From positions 101,587 through 165,586 of the forward strand of contig JANFAH010000092.1 in assembly GCA_024663395.1 (NCBI GenBank): 64,000 bases of DNA, given 5' to 3'. Under the pieces are notes generated by a model. The model was not told the origin of the DNA, searched no databases, and saw only the letters and a program-made list of their open reading frames with translations. Within the stretch, counting starts at the first letter, position 1, and every line of letters begins with the position of its first letter. Positions 11,114 to 20,885 of this stretch are shown here, one piece after another. The position numbers and the translations under genes are program-made. This stretch comes from Pisolithus tinctorius (Eukaryota > Basidiomycota > Agaricomycetes > Boletales > Pisolithaceae).

Positions 11114-11990
11114 GGTAGTTCGAGCACTCCCCCTAGTCCGTTTCACTGCCACAGGCGAGGGAGAGCCGTCGACGCCCCTTTTGCGAGTTTTGGGCTGTAA
11201 ATTTAAGGCCATAAGCAAGATGCTCATTACATAATGGAACGGAATGCTCACCGATGACACCTCCTTCTTGGTAACATCCCGGGTGACATTGGACGCCACC
11301 GGAACCTTAGTATCGGTTGGAGAATCGCTGTCGTCGGAGTCATCAATAAGAATCTGAAATGTCTTGAGAGGGGTAAGTCAGTCATCTCATGCTCATGCGA
11401 ACATCATTGCACATACCATTATGGCTGGTTCCTCATGCATATATGAAATAGAGAAACCGTGGAGTCCCGTTTCATTCGGCAATATCAGCTTGATGCATTT
11501 ATGCGGCATGATAAACAGTGACTCGATACCAGTAACAAAGGACGAGTAGGGAAGGGGGGTTGAAAGCAAGCCAAACGCGCGACCGCTGTAATAAATACCT
11601 GACCTATCGTAACATGCTTTTCATTTAGCCTCGGATTTAAAGTTGAAGGAACATACATGTCGATCTTCAGGGTTAATCTTGACAACGGCAACGCGACAGA
11701 CGGTTGGACATCCTCGGGGTTTGCAGTATGTTGATCTTCAGGATTAAAGTTAAAACTTATAAGGCAAAATCCTGGCGAAACGGCAGGTGATCGGACATCA
11801 TCGATTCATCCTCAGGGTTTTTCAGTGATGCTTCTTTCCTAATCACTCACCTCTAAAGAAGTTTGTGTAACACGGAGCACGAGCATTCCCCGGACCGCTG
11901 ACTGTGGACTTCGGCGACGGCGAATTGCACACTGCACTTAGCATTCAGCACCCGAGGTTACGCGATCTGAGGACTAATTGAAGCCTGGAG
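11114..11990 (-). CDS. Hypothetical protein with acidic SIM-like motif, start unresolved
   Basis: I do not recognise this protein. Reading upwards on the minus strand, exons separated by good splice sites give DMYVPSTLNPRLNEKHVTIG (about 11580-11660), IESLFIMPHKCIKLILPNE (about 11450-11535) and ILIDDSDDSDSPTDTKVPVA (about 11295-11355). The tail is basic (KTRKRGVDGSPSPVAVKRTR) with a stop at 11111-11113. The hydrophobic-then-acidic ILIDDSDDSD stretch resembles a SUMO-interacting motif. Upstream, an NPED(Q/R/E) motif recurs three times in different frames (about 11680, 11730 and 11810), which hints at a short degenerate tandem repeat. It lies behind the KDZ element in an accessory region. The true start is not determined. 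Confidence 0.4.
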
Positions 11991-12061
11991 ACGGTGCTTA
12001 GATAGTGGACTGGTTATAAAATGAGAGAGCATGAGACTAGAATCACCTGCCATGCACTACA

Positions 12062-13156
12062 ATGTCTTGGTGGGTAATCATAGGTGGGACCAAACCCGGC
12101 ATTTACCATGGGTGGTGAGTCAGACTCTTCAACTGACTAATGCATACAGATAATAATGGAAAACCACGTCGTTATAGTCCATATATCCTTTGTGGGAGGT
12201 CGTCACCTCCACTCCCCATCGCCATCGAGTGTAATTCCATGGACGAGGCAAAACTTGTCATGCAAACATTGGATAGCGTCTTACAACCAATACTACCTGA
12301 ACCGACCACCCATGACTTGGTCACCTTCCTCAACAAGTCGCCAGCAGTTCGAGACCTCCTCAAAGACACAGGTGACAGTTTCTACGCAGTTGTTGTCGGA
12401 AACCCCCCCGGGGTTCATCGCACTGAGTAAGTGTCTCATACTACAAATTCTCCCCGACTAATCACAATCCTATACTAGAGAAGGAGCCACTCGTGCGGGG
12501 AGCTCATTTCATTGGGCAAAATGGAAACGGACCGACACACTTCATGAGGCCTTAGTGTATATGGCGGTGAAGGGCATTGAGGATCAACTACCACGAGTGG
12601 TGACAGTAGACGAAGTAGCTGAATCCATCAGTTAGTGTCATATACCGTTCTCCCTGCTGATGTTGTGCGCTTACCATGAATAGCCCTTCAAGACGCTGAT
12701 GTTGTAGGCCTTCAAGACGCTGACGTTGTGGCCCCTCGACTGACCCAATCCGTGCCTTCTCAAGTGTGTGGACATTCCATGAGTGGTGGGTGGATGATGT
12801 TGTCCTTCGTCGACATCCAACTTCTCACTTTGACCTCAGCTCCGCCTCTGATTCAGCGTGATTCTGGATCTCGTACAAGCCCAATTATATATGCACACGT
12901 ACGGAGTCTTAGGGGGATCACAGAAAGTCACCACCACTACTCTGAAAATACAGCTACCTATATTCATGCCCAGGTGCTTGGTGCTCATGCGGCACGATAT
13001 CTCACTGCTCATGGCTATATGCGTGAGGCTATTGACACTATTATATGTGCACGTAATGGCGCATTAAGTGACCACGTATTTGCTCTTCGACTTTCGCAAC
13101 ATGGCCTTGCCATGGCGGAGGCTTTGTATTTGTGGCATTTGATTCAGTTACAGTGA
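12062..13156 (+). CDS. Hypothetical protein with two RNase H1 N-terminal-like (Cauli_VI-type) segments
   Basis: Two short segments resemble the small N-terminal fold of RNase H1 (Pfam Cauli_VI; a cellular domain despite its name). The first is MSWWVIIGGTKPGIYHGW at 12062. The second is FYAVVVGNPPGVHRTEEG..., interrupted by an intron at about 12428-12478 and continuing HWAKWKRTDTLHEALVYMA. A further intron (about 12631-12688, gttagt to aatag) leads into a tandem LQDADVVG repeat and an open frame to 13156. The first segment does not join the ATG at 12140 in frame by any GT-AG pair I can find, so either the real start is 12140 or the gene carries a frameshift. Proteins like this are common and unexplained in mushroom genomes. 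Confidence 0.45.
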
Positions 13157-13299
13157 TCCGTCTTGTGCTGACTTTTGCTTGAACATTATTAGTTGTATAC
13201 ACAAATTAACAACTGATTTTTGCCTAAACATGTGCATGACTCTGCAAAATCTAACTATCAGACCGGGAATATGAAACAAAACAGCACGAAACACATGGG

Positions 13300-13760
13300 T
13301 ATAAAGTCCCGAGACGTTCTGGAAGGCGCTGTCTAGTGTCTGAATTCTTCGCGCTACAGAACGTCTGGAGACTAAAGGGTATACATGCAAATGCGCTAAT
13401 AGGTACGAAGCAAATACACGATTAGGATTAGTCGTTTGTGTGTATGGTTATCTGCTGTAATAGGCATACGTAGTAAATCTCCTATCACGATGACAATCTC
13501 TTACTACTCTGACAACTTCGACATGGGGTGGATAGTCTTGGGACATTCTGGGAGGCACTGTCTAGTGTCTGAATTCTTCGCGCTACAGAACGTCTGGAGA
13601 CTAAAGGGTATACATGCAAGTGCGCTAATAGGTACGAAGCAAATACACAATTAGGATTAGTCGTTTGTGTGTATATGGTTATCTGCTGTAATAGGCATAC
13701 GTAGTAAATCTCCTACCACGGTGACATGCTCTTACTACTCTGACAACTTCGACATGGGGC
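13300..13760 (+). repeat. Two-copy tandem repeat, about 230 bp unit
   Basis: A unit of about 229-231 bp occurs twice in direct orientation: gtctagtgtctgaattcttc begins at 13331 and at 13560, and the shared end gacatgggg lies at 13520 and 13751. The copies differ by only a few bases (cacgatta against cacaatta, gtgtgtatgg against gtgtgtatatgg). The end of copy 2 is the start codon region of the next gene, so the unit is that gene's 5' flank duplicated together with its first two codons. Confidence 0.85.
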
Positions 13761-14680
13761 GGCCGAAATTATACAAAACACAAGATCAAAAGGTTTTGGC
13801 TGCTCGGGCTTATCGAATGAAATACTATCAGAGGTATCAAATTTATTTCTCTTTATTCTGAAGGACGCTTCTCGGCTCAGGACTGTTGTTCATCCTCAGC
13901 CATAGAGACGAAATCAACTTCAAGCTCAAGGCAAAACGAGGCAGAGCCAAGAGTTCTTTCCAGTCGGAGGAGACTTCGTATGATCGGGTTTCTAACTAGT
14001 TGTCACAGCGAGTTACTTACTCTTATGAGTCTAGGGCGATCCATTTGGACACAGAACCATCCCCTGAACTGTTGTGCGCACTCACTCCACTCCCCATATC
14101 CTATAACCTGACACCCTTCGGCGATCCTAGTGAACGACAGGACACAGAATCGTCCCCTAAGCTGCCGTGCGCACTCACTCCACTCCCCATATCCTGTAAC
14201 CTGAGACCCTTCAGCGATCCTAAGGAACGACAAGGATTTAGGCCCAGGCAGGTCGGAGGTACTCGCCCGGAACAGTTTCATGTCTCATCGCACCCCGATA
14301 GGCGGTTTCGTGTCAATTCTTCATCGTGCTCTGGGCCAGATTCCATTGATCAGATCAACCACTCGCTGAAGGCAATAATAGGGAACTCCTGTCACTTGTT
14401 TATGGACAACCTATGCCAAAACTACGTCGATAGTGGAGATTATTCAAAAATTTGGGCCGTTCTGTCCAAGGTGGATGGCTTGGAGTCACGAGTGCGCAGG
14501 TTGAAATGGCAACACTGGGACGACCTGAATGATCCTACCAAGGAAACGTACGATCATATTCACTTAGCATCACGAATTCTGGAGGACCTCTTGATGAATG
14601 CTATGGAAGGTGCAGATGTGGCTGGGATGCGTACAAGAGGCATTTTATTGTTCCAGAACTACCCACTAGACACTATGTAG
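13754..14680 (+). CDS. Basidiomycete MGRPKLY-type hypothetical protein with internal duplication
   Basis: The start (MGRPKLYKTQDQKVLAARAY) and the basic continuation (RDEINFKLKAKRGRAK, near 13905-13945) match a family of unknown function that is frequent in mushroom genomes. The C-terminal part from about 14320 (SLKAIIGNSCHLFMDNLCQ ... LASRILEDLLMNAMEG) also fits that family's helical tail. The middle contains a direct duplication of about 31 codons (14055-14145 and 14148-14238), each copy with CALTPLPIS and a DPxERQ end. The joins between the first exon and the frame open from 14000 are not clear: a TAG occurs near 13995 and the possible introns would be only 20-30 nt. It may be a slightly damaged gene. 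Confidence 0.5.
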
Positions 14681-14689
14681 TACTACAGA

Positions 14690-15372
14690 ATGAAGTGGTT
14701 CCCTCGCTATCCAAATGCGCTGACCTTGCACTTGCCACAGTTTCGAGAACAACGACTTGTGGTATTTGATAATTGAAGATCTGCAATTTATCTGAATCGC
14801 CATCACTGTCTTCGCTCTTGTGCTTTTCTCCTACATGCCGGTCGCATAGTTACTCAGTGGCCATTCTGTGAATCTGACGTGTTCTGTGGTGGCCGAGATC
14901 TGTACATGAGATACATGGATGCATTGTACGAAGACATGTCAATGCGCTACGCGAGCATGAAGACGGATTACCGTAGTTGCCTTCACTCTCGCTCGGTGGC
15001 CATTCCACGAATCCGAGGCTTTCTGCAGTCACCGAGATCTGTAACATAAGATACATTGATATATTACACAGAAGACTCGCCAACGCATACCTTTTAGGAT
15101 CTGCGTTGATTTTTCATTTTGAATGCAGTGGCCTAGATCCCTAATCAACGTAGATCACCTAGTGTAAGATAAGATGTGTTGACGCGCTCCTTGTTGAATG
15201 CGACAAACGTATCAGCGCGTTCTGCATCAACGCGTTCAGTATAAAATGTTTTGTTTATATGCCTCACCTTGTCTCGACTCTCTGTCCTTGCATTATAACT
15301 GTTGGCTGCCAGTAAGTTTGATTTTGTTGCGCGGTACACATTAGGGTTAGTGACTGGCATCACATTGTAGAC
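14690..15372. repeat. Non-coding region with degenerate direct repeats of about 138 bp
   Basis: A block reading (a/g)gtggccattc...cgagatctgtaa/cat(a/g)agatacat occurs at about 14855 and again at about 14993. A weaker third trace (gtggcctagatcc) is at about 15128. I see no conserved gene. The last 150 bp is the 5' flank of the next gene, where the word acgcgtt/gcgcg recurs several times (15180-15240). Confidence 0.6.
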
Positions 15373-17562
15373 ATGCCAAGGAAGGAATGGACGACCCCCG
15401 AGCAGAAGAAGTTTTTGCAGGACGAGTTAGTGCGGTACTCGAGTATGAGCACCAAGGAATACTCACGATACTGGCCGACCGTCTTCAAACAATGGTCGCA
15501 ACTCTGGCCCGAGAGGGCTGTTGCATTCCCGGACCTCCCACCGGACGTATCATTGACTCTTGAGCAGGACAAGATCCTCGGAGACGCTGTCACCAAGCGC
15601 CAACAGGTCAGCGATATCACATTACTTCACGGAAGAGCTCACTGAATTTCGCGCAGCAATTACGACAGTGGTTGCGCTGGCACGCGGGAGCTGGGAAAAA
15701 TCGGGCTGCGAACAGGAAGACATTGACCATTATCGACGGCTTGATGAAAGCTAAAACTCGCATAAAAAAGCCGCTGGAAATTTATTCAAAAATGTACTAT
15801 ACCTCGCGGGTCAAGCCCGACATCTCGACCGATAGTAACATTTCCAGTCTTCGCGATCAGATCGACAAAAAGTTTAGGGTGGAACCTCAAGAGATCCGAG
15901 ACGAAGTTATGCACATCCATAACGAGCAACATACCAGTAGGAAGACGCCCCCCGCTGAGAGTGACGATGAAATCAGTGCTGATGTTGATGCTGAAACGCG
16001 TAGAAGGTGGGAACACTGGCTGTGACGCTGAGGGCAGTTAGCGCTCATTCCTCTTTCAGTAATATACAGCAGTGCGCGCCAGCACTCACGCAGATTCTCA
16101 CCCATTTGTCACAAAAGACCAGCTGGTCCTTTTCAGTTCTGATGGGTGGGCCAGATCCGGCGGACGCCGAGGAGCAGTGTGTGGTTGCAAGGTGAGCAAA
16201 GTACTACTAATTGTGTTTTAGCTCACAACAGTGTTCGTATAGCCTTCACATCGGGAAGAATAGATGTGGACTTAATTTTGCAGAGTCTTACCGTCACTTC
16301 GACTCCACTGTGGTGCAAGCATACGCGGAATTCCTTGACTCCAAGCTCCGTAAGTTTCTATTTTTTAGTTAGAAAAGCTGCAATGCTGACTGGGAAGATG
16401 ATAATGTACCCGTCATTGCAGCCTCCTCCATCAGCAAGAAAACAGGCCACGACAAGGGCAGCGACGCAAACGATGGTGCTGATGTCATGAAGGGTGACAA
16501 TGACGACGAGCCTGACGACCACAGGAGCATGGATGACGAAGATGACGCTGACGTTGGTGAGGGTCAGGAAGGTAACGACGCAGGCATTGGCAAGGACAAC
16601 GAAGGGGACGATGCGGGCATTGGTGACGACCAGGAAGGTGATGATTCAGGCATCAATGATGACCAGGAGGTCGACAATGCTGGGCGTTTGGACAAGTTGA
16701 GCAGTGCTTCCACTCTCATATTTATATTCTCAACGCTTCGGTATTTAAGTGTTGCAACTTCTCGTGATGGTATGTCTGTTGCAACAACTCCACCCCGACT
16801 CGTTACAGGTTCCGCTCTTGCAACATCATGTTATCCTATCGTCTCACCACTGCGCATTCAGACCACGCATCCGAGTATTGCAAGTCCAGCCAAAACTCCA
16901 GCGTATGTTGCAACACCTTCACGCGTTGCAATGCCCGGTTCCATCATGGGACTTCCGAGTGTTGCAATGCCTGAGCGCACTCTTGTCCCTTCAGCGAGTA
17001 TCCAGCCTTCCGGTATTTCCAATCATCTTTTATCTTCACAGGATTTCGGCTCTTTCGGCACGGAACTGGATAGCATTCTCCAGGCCGACACGATGTCGAT
17101 GTTTACACCACAGTGGAACTTCAATGGCCTACCCCTCATTAGCTCTAACCCTGCAACTGTCCACGCTACGAACCATTTGATGTCTCTTACTGGTAGTACT
17201 ACCGATCCATATCTGGACTATTTCACAACGGCAGGGCAATATGAGCACTTGACACAAGACCTGCCTTTGTTACCTCCCGCCCCATCTGACGACAGCTCTC
17301 CGCCACCAGCCTCCAAGGCGCTTGGGGACCCTCCGCTAGGCCGTCCTAAACGCAAACCAGTCCCATCCTTGCGTGCCCAGCGAGACAACATGATAGGCGA
17401 TGCGGATAAGGAGAATGGTTTGGCGGTGCATAGGGTGAAGAAGAAGCGGTCTGAACTCAAGGATGGTGTGGCGAGGAAGTCAAAGTAAGTCGCGCAATTC
17501 AATTGGGACGCTATGTTTTGATGTTAATCGTTCACGCCAGGAAAAGGAAGACGGTTCCTTAA
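15373..17562 (+). CDS. Mushroom-specific RKEWTTPEQ-type hypothetical protein
   Basis: The function is unknown, but the pattern fits a family I have seen widely in agaricomycete genomes. The N terminus is PRKEWTTPEQKKFLQDELVR. A clean intron at 15607-15654 leads into QLRQWLRWHAGAGKNRAANR and LEIYSKMYYTSRVKPDIS. Later exons give SWSFSVLMGGPDPADAEEQ and SLHIGKNRCGLNFAESYRHF. From about 16430 an acidic region holds four imperfect repeats of roughly 14 residues (EGNDAGIGKDN, EGDDAGIGDDQ and so on). It is followed by a Ser/Thr/Pro/Val-rich stretch in which Val-Ala-Thr and Val-Ala-Met recur. The basic C terminus (LGRPKRKPVPSLRAQRD, then KKRSELKDGVARK) ends after a last intron with KRKTVP. A DNA-associated role is possible but unproven. 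Confidence 0.65.
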
Positions 17563-17689
17563 GTTTTTCGTAATTCGTACTCTTCGTCGAAATTGTCTCA
17601 TCGTCATGTATATGTCATACTTCTATGTGCAAACATGCTTGAGCTATCCAACTGCATATGCCGGCAGATAAGCAATTAAGTTGTAATTA

Positions 17690-18050
17690 ATATGGTGGTC
17701 ACAAGGTGTTGCAACATATTGCAATGAAAGTAGTATAAACATTGCAACGGGTGTTGCAACATTACAACATGTTGCAACGAAAGGGGCAAGGGCGCTACAA
17801 CGCGTTGCAATGAAAGTAGTATAGACGTTGCAACGGATGTTGCAACATTACAATGCATTGCAATGAAAGGGGCAAGGGCGCTACAACGCATTGCAATGAA
17901 AGTAGTATAGACGTTGCAACGAGTGTTGCAACATGCTGCAACAAAATTAGTATGATTGTTGAAACGTTGACAAAATGGTGCAACACTCTTTGCAACAACC
18001 CTGTCGCCGTGAACAATGCAACACTACCTGACGGTAGTTACCGCTTTTCA
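17690..18050 (+). repeat. GTTGCAAC-rich interspersed repeat, copy 2
   Basis: This belongs to the same family as 6571-7020. A sub-unit of about 60-80 bp (gttgcaac, gaaag(t/g), gtagtatagacgttgcaacg, then tgttgcaacattacaa) repeats three to four times between 17705 and 17940, with aaaggggcaagggcgctacaacgc at about 17780 and 17870. The right end carries acggtagttaccgc (18031-18044), matching the palindrome at the left end of copy 1. The block therefore looks like an element with related ends, not simple low-complexity DNA. Confidence 0.75.
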
Positions 18051-18910
18051 TTGCAAGAATGTTACACTAATCGCTCCGGCATGGTCAAGGGTCATCCCCA
18101 AAAAAAGTTACAGACCATATATATTAAAAGTACCGGTGACTGCAAAAGTTGCGCAGTAATGCAAAATTTGTCGCACAATCACCACCGTTTTATTTTGCTT
18201 GTTTAATGTTACAGACGCAACGTTATATTGTGACGCTGCACCATCCAGGGTGAAATTTTTCCTGACGATCGGATAGCCAGTAGATGACAATTAGAAGCAA
18301 CAGCTCATGCTATCTTTATGCCGCCTGTTCTTTGCCCTACACTAAATAAATCTTCGCACATGCAGCCCACCACCATTAAATGTGCCTATAGCGAAAGGCC
18401 GTTTCTTATTGTACTTATCTTTCATTCATCTGTGATTAACATGTGGATTTATGGAAGCATCCACAGCCCTTGTATCGGACATGCAAAGATGAAGGTCCCG
18501 CTAAAAACAAACCAGATTCCCGTTTGCCTATATTGCAACTATAGGTTGCTGCAGGGTGATAACTATTTTAGCGACCTCAGTGACCCTACACCAGTTTTTG
18601 AATGTGGCGGAATTTTGCAGAATTAGTTGAAGTTGGCTTCTAGAATTTGGTCATGCCGTTCATAGATTAGAAGGTACTCTGTCTGAATGTCCCCTAGATA
18701 CCCATATGTAGCCCTCATGGCTAAAGCATTTTGAAATGTCGAGAATTACAATGCCTTTTCAATGCATACCGTGATTGGCAGGATTGGTTACTTCAACCAG
18801 ATTTCACACGTTCTTCATATCTCATACCAACCAGTCTAATGTAAATGCAGTACACGGCATTTCGGTGCTTATTCAGCATTGTCAGAAGGGTATAGCACGC
18901 GATGAAGGTT
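18051..18910. other. No recognised gene
   Basis: I see no family motif on either strand. A plus-strand frame at 18318-18626 (102 codons) has no recognisable domain. Bases 18790-18910 are where the C terminus of the D-serine dehydratase-like gene should lie, and no trace of it is visible. Confidence 0.4.
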
Positions 18911-19931
18911 TCAGTGATAACAGAGCTGTGATGTGATCTTTGCTTTTGTAGTTGCGCCAAGGGCAGTTGGCGTAGATCCCACAGACAGCACAAAAGATTG
19001 GGAGCGAGTGCTCTTGTTCTGGTGTTCCGCCAGGACCTCTTGAGCCATCGATGCAGCATCGTTAACAAGCTGTACTTCGCCCGTCAAGTAAGAACTGGCC
19101 TGTTCCCGAGACGTCGACCTATAGGAATCTCCTGCATGGCTGTAGAAACCAAAGACAGATATGGCGTCCGATGCGAACACAGTTCTCATGAATGCCTTGA
19201 ATGATTCTGGCCTTGGAGATGTACCAGCGCGTCTGATCCCTGTCAACGCATTTATATCCATTTTGGAAACATTATCGGACGCACTTCTGACCGCCGTCCA
19301 TCTTGATGAACGTAGACCACTTCTTTGGTTGTTGGCGTTGTCTTTCGTACTCTTCCAGAAACTTAACCTGCTCCAGGTTATCCACCATGATTCGGACGGT
19401 CCCACCGTACTTGACCATTTCTTCGTGCAGTACGGACAGATCGTCAAGTTTGTTTGGTCCCACCGGAAGGCCATACAATATCTAGTAGATATCAAGCAAC
19501 AAACAGGCATGGCCGGAAAAGTGAACTGACATCCTTGACAGTGCCATCTTCAACCAGGCCACCATGGACGACTCCCCATGCCTCCATCATCGTCGAGACG
19601 ATCACTGCGCTGGTCTTAGCGACACTGGAATCGAGTTGCAATCTTGTACCTTCGACGGTCTGCACTGAAGGTCATAGCGCGTGAAGCTATATAATACCGT
19701 AGTTAATACCTTATGCGTCTCCAAGTGAGCTCTGAAGCTAGCACCCCAATCCTTAGCATTTTGGTGCATTTTGGCACAGTTCTCCTTAAACGCAGTGCGA
19801 TCTACGACGAAGGCTGGTGTTCGGAGTGCATCGAGAGGTTGTCCAACGAATTCCTTGACCAGGGCACCCTTGTCAACCGAGAGGAAACCCCAGGGAGTAT
19901 TCGTCTGTAGGAGTGGCGTCATTGCAAGCAT
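18911..19931 (-). pseudogene. D-serine dehydratase-like (DSD1 family), truncated, PLP lysine lost
   Basis: The family is a PLP- and zinc-dependent lyase that converts D-serine to pyruvate and ammonia. From 19931 the frame reads KGALVKEFVGQPLDALRTPA and FRAHLETHK. After an intron (19660-19709) come VEGTRLQLDSSVAKTSAVIV, then ILYGLPVGPNKLDDL, VRIMVDNLEQVKFLEEYE, KWSTFIKMDGGQK, FASDAISVFGFYSHAG and SFVLSVGSTPTALGATTKAK. All introns still have workable sites. Two defects suggest it is dead. The Schiff-base lysine of the H-x-K-T-H-K motif is Glu (GAG) here. The frame also stops after the SVGSTPTA region, removing the C-terminal third with the zinc-binding His and Cys. Confidence 0.8.
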
Positions 19932-20885
19932 ACTAAGAGGTAGGAGAGTGGCAACCCACTCGGTAGGAGCTGCTGGTATCTTATCTTTCGTTTCCACATG
20001 GAATTCTAACAGAAGTTGCATGTCATATTCATACAGAACCTCCCTTGCGCGTGCTCCTCCACGACATCAGCGACGAGTCTAGGCCATGCTTTCTACACGG
20101 ATAAACTGCGGCAGCCACCGCAACCCACCGCAACCCAACCAATTACTTACCCATGACCCAAGGACTAACGACATGCTACTAAGTGTCGATTGAATAATTT
20201 TTCGCCCCGCGATGGAGTACATGCTAACCGACAGGAGAAGCAGGGAATATAATAGGGGTTCTATCAGTGTGCAGGGGTCACACAAAAGCCAAGCAGTCGT
20301 GGCAGCGGCAACGTCGTATATTAACACAATCGATGTGTGAAGAATAAATTGGGCAAGTCGTGTGTGGGCGGACTACAAGGGTTTCTTTTCTGGTGATCGA
20401 TGGTCCCTTGGCAAGTACATGTCATGGGGAACTACACCAATTAATAACCACTCAGACAACAATCAAGGCATGTTGCTGGAAATACCCATCCTACTCACCT
20501 CTTGCCATGGCCGATGCAATACGTGAATACGTGTCATGGTAGCGGAGTATCGAAAACCTGGCAGCATTTCTCAAGCTTCCCGGGGATCAACTTGGCACTT
20601 ACTTAAACACGAAGGTGAATGCATGTAAGACAATATCTATCAATGGCTCCCACTGCTGCCAGAAGTGAAGAACGGCCTTTGTATTTGTGTCAATCTACAA
20701 GAAAAAAACCTTTGAGGGGATGACGCATAGTACAGCAAAGATGGAAAGTCGCTCGTTGGACCTGCCTCTGCATGATCTGGCGCCAAAATGCGCAACTCGG
20801 GTGTACCAAGACGACGTGAGGAAACCTGCTGCACGTAGAAATTATTACGGTTCACTGAAGTTCGATTACCCTTAAAAAATCAAGC
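19932..20885. other. No recognised gene
   Basis: This is about 950 bases of apparently non-coding DNA between the broken dehydratase and the splicing-factor gene. Short open frames on both strands show no conserved motif. It marks the change from the repeat-rich left part to the gene-dense right part of the window. Confidence 0.4.

Noticed and set aside
12062..12640. Caulimovirus-like (Cauli_VI) domain as a sign of an integrated virus
   Set aside because: The domain is the RNase H1 N-terminal fold found in cellular proteins. No reverse transcriptase, protease or coat genes are nearby.
16490..16700. Overlapping Met/Thr-rich frame on the plus strand
   Set aside because: It is the out-of-frame reading of the acidic repeat; the acidic frame connects to conserved exons on both sides.
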